This document shows, piece by piece, positions 46,987-57,769 of a DNA stretch of 64,000 bases. The position numbers and the translations under genes were made by a program. Source of the DNA: Thermodesulfobacteriota bacterium (GTDB taxonomy: Bacteria > Desulfobacterota_D > UBA1144 > Nemesobacterales > UBA2774); assembly GCA_040754335.1 (NCBI GenBank), contig JBFMCV010000004.1:62001-126000 (forward strand). The letters run 5' to 3'. The notes under the pieces were generated by a model. That model saw only the letters and a program-made list of their open reading frames with translations, had not been told where the DNA came from and did not search any database. Numbering within the stretch: the first letter of the stretch is position 1; every line of letters starts with the position of its first letter.

Positions 46987-47940
46987 ATGAAAATTCTGGT
47001 CACAGGTGCTGCCGGGTTTATAGGCTCTCACCTTGCCGAGAGACTTATAAAAGAAGGTTATGAAGTCAAGGGAGTGGACTCTTTTCTCGATTACTACCCG
47101 CGCAGGATTAAAGAGCACAACCTGAAGGGCTTGGCAGGGGAAAAAGGGTTCGAGTTCATCGAAGGGGATATACTCGGCCTGGAACTCGATAAGCTCCTGG
47201 ACGGTGTCGAAGCCGTTTTCCATCAAGCTGCTATCGCCGGCGTGAGGTCGAGCTGGGGTGTGAGGTTCGACGAGTACGTCAGGAACAACATATCGGGCAC
47301 ACAGCTCCTTCTCGAGGCCTTCAAGGATAGACGCCGTCTCAAAAAATTCGTCTACGCCTCGTCATCGTCCGTTTACGGCGATTCCGACGAGCTCCCGATC
47401 AAGGAGACCTCTCCCTTAAAGCCCGTCTCGCCTTACGGTGTCACGAAGCTCTCGGGCGAGCAGCTCGCCTACCTCTATTACAAGGGCTACGGCGTCCCGG
47501 TCGTCTCTCTCAGGTACTTCACCGTCTACGGTCCCAGGCAGCGCCCGGACATGGCTTTCCACAAGTTCCTTAAAGCGGTCCTGACGGGCGGGGGAATAGA
47601 GGTCTACGGTACGGGGGAGCAGACGAGGGACTTCACCTTCATAGGGGACGCTGTCGACGCCAACCTCGCCGCATTCTCAAAAGGGATTGACGGCGAGGCT
47701 TACAACGTGGGCGGCGGAAGCAGAATAAAGCTCATCGAATGCATAAGGATTATCGAGGAAATATCCGGGAAAAAAGCGAATCTCGAATTCGGTGATCCCC
47801 AGAGGGGCGACGCCCGGCACACATACGCTGACGTCTCCAAGGCTGAAAAAGATTTCGGGTATTCTCCCCGGGTCGGTATACGCGAAGGACTCACCGAGCA
47901 CTACGACTGGCTTAAGGACAATTTAGAGCTTTACCGCTGA
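46987..47940 (+). CDS. NAD-dependent sugar epimerase/dehydratase (UDP-glucose/glucuronate 4-epimerase-like)
   Basis: 317-residue extended short-chain dehydrogenase. The N-terminal TGAAGFIGSHLAERL (NAD-binding) is followed by VFHQAAIAGVRSSW, the catalytic YASSSSVYGDS serine/threonine stretch, YGVTKLSGEQLAYLYY (Y-x3-K) and GPRQRPDMAFHKFLKAVL. This is closest to UDP-glucuronate/UDP-glucose 4-epimerases that prepare sugar nucleotides for polysaccharide or LPS. GAGAGGA lies before the ATG. It stands alone and ends 1 bp before the convergent sucD. Confidence 0.9.
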   Translation: MKILVTGAAGFIGSHLAERLIKEGYEVKGVDSFLDYYPRRIKEHNLKGLAGEKGFEFIEGDILGLELDKLLDGVEAVFHQAAIAGVRSSWGVRFDEYVRNNISGTQLLLEAFKDRRRLKKFVYASSSSVYGDSDELPIKETSPLKPVSPYGVTKLSGEQLAYLYYKGYGVPVVSLRYFTVYGPRQRPDMAFHKFLKAVLTGGGIEVYGTGEQTRDFTFIGDAVDANLAAFSKGIDGEAYNVGGGSRIKLIECIRIIEEISGKKANLEFGDPQRGDARHTYADVSKAEKDFGYSPRVGIREGLTEHYDWLKDNLELYR

Positions 47941-47941
47941 A

Positions 47942-48811
47942 TCAGCCAATTGCTTCTTTGAGGGTCTCACCCATCTCGGCGGGGCTCGGACATACCCTGA
48001 CCCCGGCCCTTTCGAGCGCCGCTACCTTGTCCTTGGCGCTTCCGGAGCTTCCCGATATGATAGCACCCGCGTGACCCATCCTTTTCCCTTTGGGGGCGGT
48101 GGCCCCGGCTATGAACGCTACAACGGGTTTCGACAAGTGGCTCTTTATGAACTCGGCCGCTTCCTCTTCCGCGCTCCCACCGATCTCGCCTATCATCACG
48201 ATAGCGTCCGTGTCCTTGTCCTTCTCGAAAAGCTTGAGTATGTCTATGAACGTCGAGCCGATTATAGGGTCTCCCCCTATTCCGACACAAGTGGACTGTC
48301 CAATGCCGAGGTTCGAGAGCTGCCATACGGCTTCATATGTCAGCGTGCCGCTCCTCGATATTATGCCGATCCTTCCGGGCGTGTGGATGTATCCCGGCAT
48401 GATTCCGACTTTCGCTTCCCCCGGCGTCATCACCCCGGGGCAGTTGGGTCCCACGAGACGCGCCTTCTTACCTTTCATGTACTCCTTTACTTTTATCATG
48501 TCCTGAGTCGGGACGCCTTCGGTGATGCATATTACGAGCTCGATCCCCGCGTCTATCGCCTCCACCATCGAATCCATCGCGAACGGGGCGGGTACGAAAA
48601 TGAGCGACGTGTTGGCCCCGGTCTTCTTGACCGCGGCCGCAACTGTATCGAACACAGGGAATCCCTCGACCTCCGTCCCGCCTTTGCCGGGGGTGACTCC
48701 GCCCACGACCTTGGTGCCGTATTCCTGGCACTGGGTCGCGTGGAACAGGCCCGCGCTTCCCGTGATACCCTGAACGATTACTTTGGAATTTTTATTCACC
48801 AGGATGCTCAT
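47942..48811 (-). CDS. sucD: Succinyl-CoA synthetase alpha subunit (ADP-forming)
   Basis: 289-residue alpha subunit of succinyl-CoA synthetase, which makes ATP (or GTP) from succinyl-CoA. CoA-binding N-terminal part [22 protein letters not shown], the conserved GPNCPGV, and the phosphorylated histidine H247 in [14 protein letters not shown] are present. The beta subunit gene sucC, which normally precedes sucD in the same operon, is not adjacent: yicC lies 176 bp upstream. Part of the TCA cycle with the isocitrate dehydrogenase encoded 6 kb away. Confidence 0.96.
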   Translation of the reverse strand: MSILVNKNSKVIVQGITGSAGLFHATQCQEYGTKVVGGVTPGKGGTEVEGFPVFDTVAAAVKKTGANTSLIFVPAPFAMDSMVEAIDAGIELVICITEGVPTQDMIKVKEYMKGKKARLVGPNCPGVMTPGEAKVGIMPGYIHTPGRIGIISRSGTLTYEAVWQLSNLGIGQSTCVGIGGDPIIGSTFIDILKLFEKDKDTDAIVMIGEIGGSAEEEAAEFIKSHLSKPVVAFIAGATAPKGKRMGHAGAIISGSSGSAKDKVAALERAGVRVCPSPAEMGETLKEAIG

Positions 48812-48987
48812 TCTTCAGTACTCCTTTTCGGCAGCTCCATATTCAAAACCGTAACGGCGGAGAGGAATCATAACACAGTGTTTTACAGGTTGCAAACACG
48901 GGGTCCTCGTGTAATAAATCAGCGCGTATGAGTCATGGATTGTTACATTTTCGTGCTGGCGGGTGCCGTCCGGACCGCCGACGCCGG

Positions 48988-49857
48988 CTATTCGATGTTC
49001 TGGAGCTGCTCCCTGATTTTTTCGAGTTCCGAGCGGAGATCGATCGTGAAGTGGGAGATTTCGGCGTCCTTCGCCTTGGCCGCTATGGTGCCTGCCTCCC
49101 GGTTCATCTCCTGGAGAAGGAAATCTAGCTCCTTTCCGATCGACCCCTTCCGCTTCAGGGTCTCCCTGAATTTGCCTATGTGCGCCTTCAGTCTTACAAG
49201 CTCTTCGGTAATATCGCTTCGTTCCGTTAGAAAAGCCGCTTCCTGGTATAGTCTCGCCTCGTCTATCTGGCTGTCCTCGAGGATCTTCGATATCCTCTCC
49301 TTGAGCTTGGCCGAAGCGGTCTCCATGAAATCCTTTCGCTTTACCGATATCGTGCGCGTGAGACTCTCTATTTTATCGAGCCTCTCCCTGAAGTCCTTCT
49401 CGAGCTTCCTCCCCTCGGATTTTCTTGCATCGTCCAGCTTCTGTATCGCCTTCGAGAGAATTTTCTCGATTTCGATAATATCGTTTCCGGTGAGCTGGTC
49501 CCCGGTTTTCGCCGTGAATATGTCCTTGACCGTCAGGAAATGCTCGATCCGTATATCTTCCTTAATGCCGAACTCCTTTTTCAGTGTCTCGATGCTCTTC
49601 CTCAGCTGCTTTGCGAGATCGAGGTTAAGTACAGGGGGAGCGGCCTTTACTCCTTCGAGTGAAACGGTGATCCTCAGTTTCCCGCGCAGTATCAGTTTCT
49701 TCACACTTTCAGTGAGCTCGGGCTCGATCGATGAAACTGATTCCGGGAGCAGGAACTTCAGGTCGAGGAACCTGTGGTTCTCGGACCTCACCTCGACTGT
49801 CAGCCTGCCGTGCCTCGTTTCGCCTTCGCTCTTTCCGAATCCCGTCATGCTTTTCAT
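48988..49857 (-). CDS. YicC/YloC-family endoribonuclease
   Basis: 289 residues from the ATG at 49857, which forms an ATGA overlap with the DUF4416 stop and has AGAGGTGA just upstream; the longer open frame to 49953 is not needed. Family motifs are the N-terminal MKSMTGFGKSEGE, VEVRSENHRFLDLKF, a coiled-coil middle region and the C-terminal GKELDFLLQEMNREAGTIAAKA. YicC was long a stress-induced unknown and is now described as an RNase; its target here is unknown. Translationally coupled to the upstream DUF4416 gene. Confidence 0.93.
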   Translation of the reverse strand: MKSMTGFGKSEGETRHGRLTVEVRSENHRFLDLKFLLPESVSSIEPELTESVKKLILRGKLRITVSLEGVKAAPPVLNLDLAKQLRKSIETLKKEFGIKEDIRIEHFLTVKDIFTAKTGDQLTGNDIIEIEKILSKAIQKLDDARKSEGRKLEKDFRERLDKIESLTRTISVKRKDFMETASAKLKERISKILEDSQIDEARLYQEAAFLTERSDITEELVRLKAHIGKFRETLKRKGSIGKELDFLLQEMNREAGTIAAKAKDAEISHFTIDLRSELEKIREQLQNIE

Positions 49858-50390
49858 TTCTTTGTCACCTCTTTCAGCTGGCTTACGTAGTCGTGCCTTA
49901 GCTTCCTGAACAGTTCCGTCATGCCGGCGCTCCCGTAATCTGGATAAGTCCATTCGAGACTCTTGAAGTCGTCTTTTATATATTTAAGAGTGAGATCGGC
50001 ATAGACGCCTCTTCCGAGGTAAGGGCGGTGGGAATAACCCTTTCCTGTGGCGAGTATGACGTGCTCCTGCGCTATGTATCCGGGGTCGATGTTTATGGTC
50101 CTTTTATTCTCATATGAAAATACCTTTTCCAGTTTATTTGTAAATATCTTAATATCCACGATCTCTTCCCTCTTTATGAGCTCTTTGAACGTGATGATTA
50201 CCCTCCTCAGGCCGGGCCCCATTTCCTCCTCGTAGTAGCCGGTGTAATCGAAGGGCATTTCAGGGCTCCTGAACTCTGTTTCGCCGATCCCTTCCCCGAG
50301 ACTCCTCACGCATTCTTCGAGAAGGGAGGACGGGCCGTAAATGACCCCGGTAAAGAGTTTTACAGGCGGAGGTTCGAGTAAGCGGCTCAT
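49854..50390 (-). CDS. DUF4416 family protein
   Basis: 178-residue cytoplasmic protein of DUF4416, seen in Desulfobacterota, Nitrospirota and related phyla, often next to yicC. The N-terminus PPPVKLFTGVIYG, TGYYEEEMGPGLRRVI and the C-terminal FRKLRHDYVSQLKE are typical. No catalytic motif is visible. Its stop overlaps the yicC start by four bases, so the two are translated together. Confidence 0.85.
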   Translation of the reverse strand: MSRLLEPPPVKLFTGVIYGPSSLLEECVRSLGEGIGETEFRSPEMPFDYTGYYEEEMGPGLRRVIITFKELIKREEIVDIKIFTNKLEKVFSYENKRTINIDPGYIAQEHVILATGKGYSHRPYLGRGVYADLTLKYIKDDFKSLEWTYPDYGSAGMTELFRKLRHDYVSQLKEVTKK

Positions 50391-50579
50391 ATCGTCCAGA
50401 ATCCGAAGGATAGTTTAAACGCATCGCGGTTTCAAGGCCATTTGAGGCCCCGCGCCCTGGGTGTTAGAATCCGTAGACATCGGGCGGAGGGAGCTGCCCC
50501 TGCCTCTTTGTCATCGACGCGCGCTCTTTTCTCCGCCCGGCATTGCCTGAAGCCGGCATTACCGCATAAACTGCTCTAT

Positions 50580-51881
50580 ATGACCAAGCGGAAATCGATA
50601 GTACTCCTGACTTTGCTCGTCATAGCCTCGGTCTCGCTGAGCCTCGGGTTCAAGCGGAATTTCCGCAAGGACATCGGTTTTATAAATGATTACTGTGACA
50701 AAATAGTTTACGCGGTGAGGGGCTCCTGGTACCCGTATTCCGGGATTCCTTATGTCGATGTGCCGAGCGAATACCCTCAGGTCGCTACCTACTTCTTCGC
50801 GCTGCCTTATGTAATAATAGGCTTTCCGGGCCCTCTCGACACGCGCATGATCGGCGAGCTCGAGACCTTCGTAGAGAGCGGTTTCCCGACAAACCCCAAT
50901 ATACACTCCTCTCCTTATTTGAGGAATAAGCTTTTCATGCGCTATGCCCTGGTCTTTTCGCTCCTTATGGTGCCGTTCCTTTTTTTTTCGATTCTTATAA
51001 TCTACGAATTAAGGCCGGACAGGAAATATCTCGCCTTCCTCATGCTCCTTCCCGCGGGGATATTTTTTACACACAACAGGTTCGATATTATTCCCGCGTT
51101 CCTGGGACTCCTTGCCATATATCTGCTTTCGAAGAACAGGTTCGGGCTTTCGGCGTTCGTTATAGCGATCGGGTTCCTCACGAAGTGGTACCTCGTCCTG
51201 CTTATGCCCGTGTTTCTCGCCTACTACTACACTCGAAGAAGAAAAATAAGCTGGCGGATGATGCTCGTGTTCCTTGCAACCTGTTTTGCCTTGATTCTCC
51301 CTACTCTCTTCTCGGGCGGCGCCCGGGCTCTTTTCGCCCCTTATATAACGCATCTCTCCCGCGGCTTCGATCAGCCTTCCTTCCTCTACCTCGTATCCCT
51401 TTTTCTCGACCGCTGCTTCGGTCTCGGCATCGACAACGTCTATTTCGCGGGAGCGGCGCTCGCGCTTCAGTTCTCCATGGTCCCCGTGTGCGTGACGAGC
51501 GGGGTCGATTCCGTGGACAAGGTGGTCAGATGGTCCCTGCTCTCAATTCTCGTGTTTATCGTATTCGCCAAAATAAACTCCCCGCAGTGGATCCTGTGGG
51601 TCGGTCCACTGCTGATACTGACGGCCCGCGGCAGGCTGTTCGTCGCGGGAATTATACTCCTCGACCTCCTGACTTACCTCCAGTTCCCTATACTCTATTA
51701 TTTCCGCGCTTACGGTGATCTGTATTACGATCTTTTTCTCCTTGCGTTTGCACTCAAGCTCGCCCTGCTGATGCTGTTCGCGGCATATATATTCCGCGGC
51801 CTGATTGGCGATAATCCGGTCATTTCCCGTTTGAGGGGCCGGAAGGAGAGGCAGGGTGGAACCGGGGGGTATGCTATCTGA
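50580..51881 (+). CDS. Polytopic membrane protein, GT87/DUF2029-like
   Basis: 433 residues from the ATG at 50580; the open frame begins at 50442 but those 46 codons are Arg/Ala-rich and precede the first helix. About ten membrane helices are predicted, with a periplasmic loop after TM1 containing the aspartate-rich DYCDKIVYAVRGSW and DVPSEYPQVATYFFALPY, an arrangement seen in GT-C fold lipid-linked glycosyltransferases (GT87/DUF2029). This family assignment is tentative. The next gene is a lipoprotein 80 bp downstream. Confidence 0.7.
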   Translation: MTKRKSIVLLTLLVIASVSLSLGFKRNFRKDIGFINDYCDKIVYAVRGSWYPYSGIPYVDVPSEYPQVATYFFALPYVIIGFPGPLDTRMIGELETFVESGFPTNPNIHSSPYLRNKLFMRYALVFSLLMVPFLFFSILIIYELRPDRKYLAFLMLLPAGIFFTHNRFDIIPAFLGLLAIYLLSKNRFGLSAFVIAIGFLTKWYLVLLMPVFLAYYYTRRRKISWRMMLVFLATCFALILPTLFSGGARALFAPYITHLSRGFDQPSFLYLVSLFLDRCFGLGIDNVYFAGAALALQFSMVPVCVTSGVDSVDKVVRWSLLSILVFIVFAKINSPQWILWVGPLLILTARGRLFVAGIILLDLLTYLQFPILYYFRAYGDLYYDLFLLAFALKLALLMLFAAYIFRGLIGDNPVISRLRGRKERQGGTGGYAI

Positions 51882-51960
51882 ATGTGTTAAATTTCTTGAT
51901 ATATCCACTCCGACTACTTATTCTAATTGCTTGGTGGCTGGGAGTGTTTTAGATACGCCT

Positions 51961-52440
51961 ATGAGAAATGTATGTTTCGCGGTGATCACCGCGGCGATGC
52001 TGACAGTATTTATTTCCTGCGCGCGGAGGCCCGAGCCCGAAATCCCCGAGAGGAAGGCGCTCGACCCTTCCCCGACGGAGGTCGTCGAAGAGCTGCTCAA
52101 GGCCTGGCAGAAAGAGGATTTCAAGAGGGCGTTCAAATACGTCTACGCTCCTTTCACGGACGAGGACGGTTACGTGATACAGATGAAGAACTATTTCAAG
52201 GTAAGTCAGATTTCAATTCTCGATTTTCACATACTGGGGACGCAGATATACGACAGGACGGCGATAGTCGTGGTGGAGCTGAAACAAAAACTCAAGTCTC
52301 CCAAGACGGGGAGCGTCATGGAGCTCAGTCAGAAAAGCCAGTACGACCTGGGAATTTTCGACGACAAATGGAAAGTTACCTCAGGGATGTGTATCGAGAA
52401 CTGTGTTGAGAGAGAGCAGGAACTGAAGGTGAATCAGTAG
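51961..52440 (+). CDS. Lipoprotein of unknown function
   Basis: 159 residues from the ATG at 51961, giving a lipoprotein signal (MRNVCFAVITAAMLTVFISC, acylated Cys at 20). The frame is open upstream to 51856, overlapping the membrane-protein gene, but those codons precede the signal peptide. The mature domain PSPTEVVEELLKAWQKEDFKRA followed by YFKVSQISILDFHILGTQIY and VVVELKQKLKSP resembles SnoaL/NTF2-like lipoprotein domains. Ends 3 bp before dapB, so co-transcription is likely. Confidence 0.75.
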   Translation: MRNVCFAVITAAMLTVFISCARRPEPEIPERKALDPSPTEVVEELLKAWQKEDFKRAFKYVYAPFTDEDGYVIQMKNYFKVSQISILDFHILGTQIYDRTAIVVVELKQKLKSPKTGSVMELSQKSQYDLGIFDDKWKVTSGMCIENCVEREQELKVNQ

Positions 52441-52443
52441 ACC

Positions 52444-53244
52444 ATGATAAAGGTATCCGTAGCGGGCGCCGCCGGGAGGATGGGGCAGAGGATAATTTAC
52501 TGCCTGTCGAGGGACGAAGGCGTAAAGATAGTCGGGGCGGGGGAAGCCGAAAGGCACCCGTCGCTCGGCATAGACGCCGGAATAATAGCAGGCGCGGGGG
52601 AGATAGGGGTGCCTATAACGAGCGATATAGCCCGGTCCTCTCTCGATGCGGATGTCATAGTGGATTTCTCGTCGCCGAAATCGACGCTTCGGAACGCGTC
52701 TTATGCTTTGGGCGAGGGCAAATCAATGGTGATAGGGACAACAGGGTTCACTGAAAAAGAGGATGCCGAGCTCAAGGAGCTCTGCCGCGGCTTTCCATGC
52801 GTGCTGTCGTCCAATATGAGCATCGGCGTAAACGTGATGATAGAAGCGACGAGGATGCTCGCGCGCGCGCTCGGGGACGAGTACGACGTAGAGATCGTCG
52901 AGGCCCACCACAGGCATAAAGTCGACTCCCCGAGCGGGACGGCGCTTATGATCGGACAGGCGGCTTCCGAGGGCCTGGGCAGGGACTTCCATAAAGTCGC
53001 CAGGTTCGAGAGGCACGGGAGGATAGGCGAACGGAAGCGGCACGAGATAGGCATACAGTCCTTGAGGGGCGGCGACGTGGTCGGAGAGCATACCGTCATG
53101 TTCCTGGGCGAGGGGGAGAGGATCGAGCTCGCTCACAGGGCTTTGAGCCGAGATAATTTCGCAAAGGGAGCCATCCGGGCCGTTAAATGGATATACGGCA
53201 AACCGCCGGGAATCTATACGATGAAGGACGTGCTCGCGCTCTGA
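52444..53244 (+). CDS. dapB: 4-hydroxy-tetrahydrodipicolinate reductase DapB
   Basis: Second step of lysine/diaminopimelate synthesis, reducing HTPA with NAD(P)H; needed for peptidoglycan precursors. The 266 residues show the dinucleotide-binding GAAGRMGQRI, VIVDFSSP, VIGTTGF and the catalytic EAHHRHKVDSPSGTA with H155, H156 and K159. Starts 3 bp after a lipoprotein gene and precedes tgt. Confidence 0.97.
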   Translation: MIKVSVAGAAGRMGQRIIYCLSRDEGVKIVGAGEAERHPSLGIDAGIIAGAGEIGVPITSDIARSSLDADVIVDFSSPKSTLRNASYALGEGKSMVIGTTGFTEKEDAELKELCRGFPCVLSSNMSIGVNVMIEATRMLARALGDEYDVEIVEAHHRHKVDSPSGTALMIGQAASEGLGRDFHKVARFERHGRIGERKRHEIGIQSLRGGDVVGEHTVMFLGEGERIELAHRALSRDNFAKGAIRAVKWIYGKPPGIYTMKDVLAL

Positions 53245-53273
53245 TCGTTTTCCGATTAACTCCCACGGAGTGA

Positions 53274-54403
<1,130 letters not shown>

Positions 54404-54404
<1 letters not shown>

Positions 54405-54793
54405 TGTATAAAAATCTGATAGCGGTAATATCCATAGCCTTCCTGGCTATGGGAGGCTGCCAGGCCCCCGGAGGCGAAGGCGGAGCCGGAAGTTCTCCGC
54501 TCGCTTTCCTGCCCTTCGTCCTTATATTCGTTCTCTTTTATTTTCTGATTCTCCGGCCGCAGCAGAAGCAGAGCAAGAAGAAGGAAGAGATGCTCAAGAG
54601 CTTGAAGCGCGGGGACAACGTCATCACGGCGGGCGGCATCTACGGCAGGATAATGAACATTTCGGAAGACGACATAGTGACGCTCGAGATATCGAAGGGC
54701 GTGAATATACGTATCGCACGCTCAGGTATCGCAGGACTCGAGGGCCAGGGGAAGGAAGAGCCAAAGGATAAGGAGGATAAGTCCAAGAAATGA
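54404..54793 (+). CDS. yajC: Sec translocon accessory subunit YajC
   Basis: 129 residues with one membrane helix (LPFVLIFVLFYFLILRPQQK) and the family signature LKSLKRGDNVITAGGIYGRI. An N-terminal hydrophobic stretch with a Cys (MGGCQAPGG) looks like a lipobox or cleavable segment, an unusual extension for YajC. GTG start fused to the tgt stop; its own stop overlaps the secD ATG as ATGA. Confidence 0.94.
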
Positions 54794-56388
54794 GAGCTTC
54801 CAGAGGATGGATTATCACGATTCTCGTCTTTGCCCTGCTTTCGGCGCTTCTCCTTATCCCTACGGTCGCGGGCGACGCTCTTCCGGGCTGGTGGGGAAAG
54901 GTTTTTCCAGACAGGGGTATCAGGCTCGGCCTCGACCTCCGGGGCGGCATATTCCTCTTGATCGGCGTCGATACGGAGAAGGCGGTAGATCATGAGCTTA
55001 ACGGGATCGACGATTTTATGACCCAGGAATTGAAGAGTGAAAAAATACTCATTAAAGGTTCTGAAATTAAAGGCGATAACCTCACACTGCAATTCTTCAC
55101 AAAAGAAGACCTCGACAAAGGGCTGAAGGTCGCCGAGGAGAACTTCAGCGACAGGGCCGATATTAATGAATCCGACCTGTCTCTCAGCTTCGCTCTCAAG
55201 GGCTCATACCTGGACGACATCCAGGTCAGGGCCATCGATCAGGTAAAGCAGGTAATAGAGAACCGCGTTCAGGAGCTCGGTCTCGTCGAGCCGTCGATAC
55301 AGAAAGCCGGAGCCGACAGGATTTTGATTCAGGTGCCGGGTGCGTCCGAAAAGGACAGGCAGAGGATAATCGATATTATCAAACGCTCGGCGGTGCTCGA
55401 GTTCAAGATTGTCAGGGACACGGGGGCTGACCAGGACGTCCTCATGGCGAAGTACGGCGTCAAATCGCCCGATGAGCTCAAATCCCAGGGCCTGATGCTC
55501 GTCCCGGGGGATACGGGCACCGAGAACGAGAAATTTTTTATAGCGACCTCTGATTCGCCTGTTACCGGCGAGTCTCTCTCGGACGCCAGGCTTATATTCG
55601 ACGAATACGGCAGGCCCGCCGTGGGTTTCAGCTTTAAAGGCGAGGGTGCGAGCAAATTCGGAGCGCTTACGGAAAAGAATATCGGGCAGAGGCTCGCCAT
55701 TGTGCTCGACGGCACTATTAAATCGGCGCCTACTATTCAGGAAAGAATAACGTCCCAGGGCAGGATCACGGGTACATTTACGACGGAAGAGGCGAAGGAC
55801 CTTGCGCTCGTGCTGCGTTCGGGCGCCCTTCCCGTACCTGTTACCGTCGAACAGGAACGGACGGTCGGCCCGTCTCTGGGTAAGGATTCTATCGAGAGCG
55901 GCATGCTCTCTATGGCTGTGGGCGGCGTGCTCGTCATAATTTTCATGATCTTCTTTTACAGGCTGCAGGGTGTGGTCGCCGACCTCGCCCTTGCGCTGAA
56001 CATGCTCTTTATCCTGGGATTCCTCTCCGCGTTCGGCATAACGCTGACTCTTCCTGGTATAGCGGGACTCGTCCTCACGATGGGCATGGCGGTCGACGGC
56101 AACATTATTATTCTGGAGAGGATCAAAGAGGAGCTGAGGCTGGGGAAATCTCCGGTCGCCGCAATAGACGCGGGTTACGCAAGGTCTCTCTGGACGGTTC
56201 TCGACGCGAACATAACTACGCTCATAACGGCCCTCATTCTCTTCTGGTTCGGGACGGGCCCGATAAAGGGTTTCGCAGCGACTGTCTCGATCGGTATCAT
56301 ATCGACCGTATTCAGCAACGTTATCGTCGCACGCGTTATAACCAATTTGATTTATCAGGACAGGAAAGTCCCTGTATTAAGCATCTGA
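54790..56388 (+). CDS. secD: Protein translocase subunit SecD
   Basis: 532-residue membrane subunit of the SecDF complex that uses the proton gradient to pull proteins out of the Sec channel. One N-terminal helix, a large periplasmic domain (LGLDLRGGIFLLIGVD, ENRVQELGLVEPSIQKAG, GRPAVGFSFKGEGASKFG), then five C-terminal helices containing GLVLTMGMAVDGNIII and LDANITTLITALILFWFGTGPIKGFA. Overlaps yajC by four bases; secF follows after 26 bp. Confidence 0.97.
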   Translation: MRASRGWIITILVFALLSALLLIPTVAGDALPGWWGKVFPDRGIRLGLDLRGGIFLLIGVDTEKAVDHELNGIDDFMTQELKSEKILIKGSEIKGDNLTLQFFTKEDLDKGLKVAEENFSDRADINESDLSLSFALKGSYLDDIQVRAIDQVKQVIENRVQELGLVEPSIQKAGADRILIQVPGASEKDRQRIIDIIKRSAVLEFKIVRDTGADQDVLMAKYGVKSPDELKSQGLMLVPGDTGTENEKFFIATSDSPVTGESLSDARLIFDEYGRPAVGFSFKGEGASKFGALTEKNIGQRLAIVLDGTIKSAPTIQERITSQGRITGTFTTEEAKDLALVLRSGALPVPVTVEQERTVGPSLGKDSIESGMLSMAVGGVLVIIFMIFFYRLQGVVADLALALNMLFILGFLSAFGITLTLPGIAGLVLTMGMAVDGNIIILERIKEELRLGKSPVAAIDAGYARSLWTVLDANITTLITALILFWFGTGPIKGFAATVSIGIISTVFSNVIVARVITNLIYQDRKVPVLSI

Positions 56389-56414
56389 AGGACGACTCGG
56401 GAGGATATCGCAAC

Positions 56415-57332
56415 TTGGATTTAATTAAACCTGGCACTCATATAGATTTCGTTGGCAAGATGGGCAAGGCGGTTCTATTGTCGATCGTGCTGATTCTCAT
56501 TTCAATAGGCTCGCTCATATACCATAAAGGTCCCAACTGGGGCGTGGAGTTCACGGGCGGATCGGAAATTCAGATAAAGCTTGCGAAGGACGTAGGTACC
56601 GAACAGATAAAAAGCACGCTCGATAAAGCGGGCTACCCGCCTCAGGAGGTGCAGCGTATAGGGCTTCAGGGGGATAACGAGTATTTGATCAGGTTTTCAG
56701 CCGACCTGGTTAAATTTGACCAGATACAGTCTTTCCAGAAAAAACTCGAAGGCATTATGAGCGGAAATGACGATTTCAAGGGCGGCTCGATCCTAAGGGT
56801 GGATTATATAGGGCCCAAAGTCGGCGCCGAGCTGATCGAAAAAGCGATAATCTCGATCCTTCTCGGATGCGTGGGGATACTCATCTACGTCATGCTGAGG
56901 TTCGAATTCGCTTTCGCCCTTGGTGCGGTGATCGCGCTCGTGCACGATACGGTCATCACACTCGGGGCGATTTCCGTCACGGACAAGGAATTCACGCTGA
57001 CGATCATCGCCGCGCTCCTGACCATAATCGGTTATTCGGTGAACGATACGATAATCATATTCGACAGGATAAGGGAGAATATGAAAAAGGGCGGCAGGGC
57101 TACGTTCGATGAGATAGTGAACGATTCCGTTAACCAGACCCTCTCGAGGACGATCCTGACGAGTTCGACTGTTTTCATCGTTCTGTTAGCCCTTTTCTTT
57201 TTGGGAGGGTCGGTTATACACGACTTCGCTTTCGCACTGATCGTAGGAGTTCTGGTGGGAACTTTCTCCTCGGTCTTCGTGGCGAGCGCGATAGTCATCT
57301 TCTGGAGAAAGAAAAAGGGGATGACCGTTTAG
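56415..57332 (+). CDS. secF: Protein translocase subunit SecF
   Basis: 305 residues; partner of SecD. N-terminal helix (AVLLSIVLILISIGSLIYH), periplasmic GVEFTGGSEIQIKLAKDV and five C-terminal helices with YSVNDTIIIFDRIREN and RTILTSSTVFIVLLALFFLGG. TTG start; GGAGG lies nine bases upstream. Ends next to the convergent thioredoxin-like gene. Confidence 0.97.
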   Translation: MDLIKPGTHIDFVGKMGKAVLLSIVLILISIGSLIYHKGPNWGVEFTGGSEIQIKLAKDVGTEQIKSTLDKAGYPPQEVQRIGLQGDNEYLIRFSADLVKFDQIQSFQKKLEGIMSGNDDFKGGSILRVDYIGPKVGAELIEKAIISILLGCVGILIYVMLRFEFAFALGAVIALVHDTVITLGAISVTDKEFTLTIIAALLTIIGYSVNDTIIIFDRIRENMKKGGRATFDEIVNDSVNQTLSRTILTSSTVFIVLLALFFLGGSVIHDFAFALIVGVLVGTFSSVFVASAIVIFWRKKKGMTV

Positions 57333-57769
57333 GAATCGCCTGCGCTCTTTTCGATCTCCGTATAAAGCTCTTCGGCGGCGGGCACTTTACCCTTTCCGAC
57401 AACTTTCCCGTTCACGATGACGGCGGGCACAGGATACCAGAGAAATAACGTCCTGATTGAGGGAACAAACGGCACTCGGTGCTTCAGTATGTCTTTAATC
57501 ACCCTTGGCATTACGTATACATAGTCTTTAGGCTCTATCTGTATTATCTCGACTTCGTCTTCCCCGTACCTCTCCCGAATCTCCCTGTGCAGCCTCCCGC
57601 ATTCCCCCGCCGATTCCCTTATCTCGCGGTATGAGGGTTCCTTTTTGGCATGCTCCCCCATCCCGCCTGAGCAGCAGACGCATCCGCTCCCCGTATCGCT
57701 CTCCCTCACTATGATAACGGTCGATTCGCTAATCGTGAGCCGCCTCCTTTTTGGAGACCGGCGCCTCAT
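57329..57769 (-). CDS. Thioredoxin-fold protein with a CVCC motif
   Basis: About 146 residues. The thioredoxin-like fold shows in [18 protein letters not shown] (an unusual CVCC redox or metal-binding site), [14 protein letters not shown] and the cis-Pro turn [23 protein letters not shown]. The first ATG (57769) lies inside cstA and adds a basic RRRSPKRRR tail; a strong AAGGAGG at about 57745-57755 lies after it, so translation may start later, at a non-ATG codon. This is the position usually occupied by the small YbdD gene after cstA. Function unknown. Confidence 0.7.
   Translation of the reverse strand: MRRRSPKRRRLTISESTVIIVRESDTGSGCVCCSGGMGEHAKKEPSYREIRESAGECGRLHREIRERYGEDEVEIIQIEPKDYVYVMPRVIKDILKHRVPFVPSIRTLFLWYPVPAVIVNGKVVGKGKVPAAEELYTEIEKSAGDS

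Noticed and set aside
50442-50579. Upstream 46-codon extension of the GT87-like protein
   Set aside because: Arg/Ala-rich and not followed by a plausible signal; the ATG at 50580 starts directly before the first helix.
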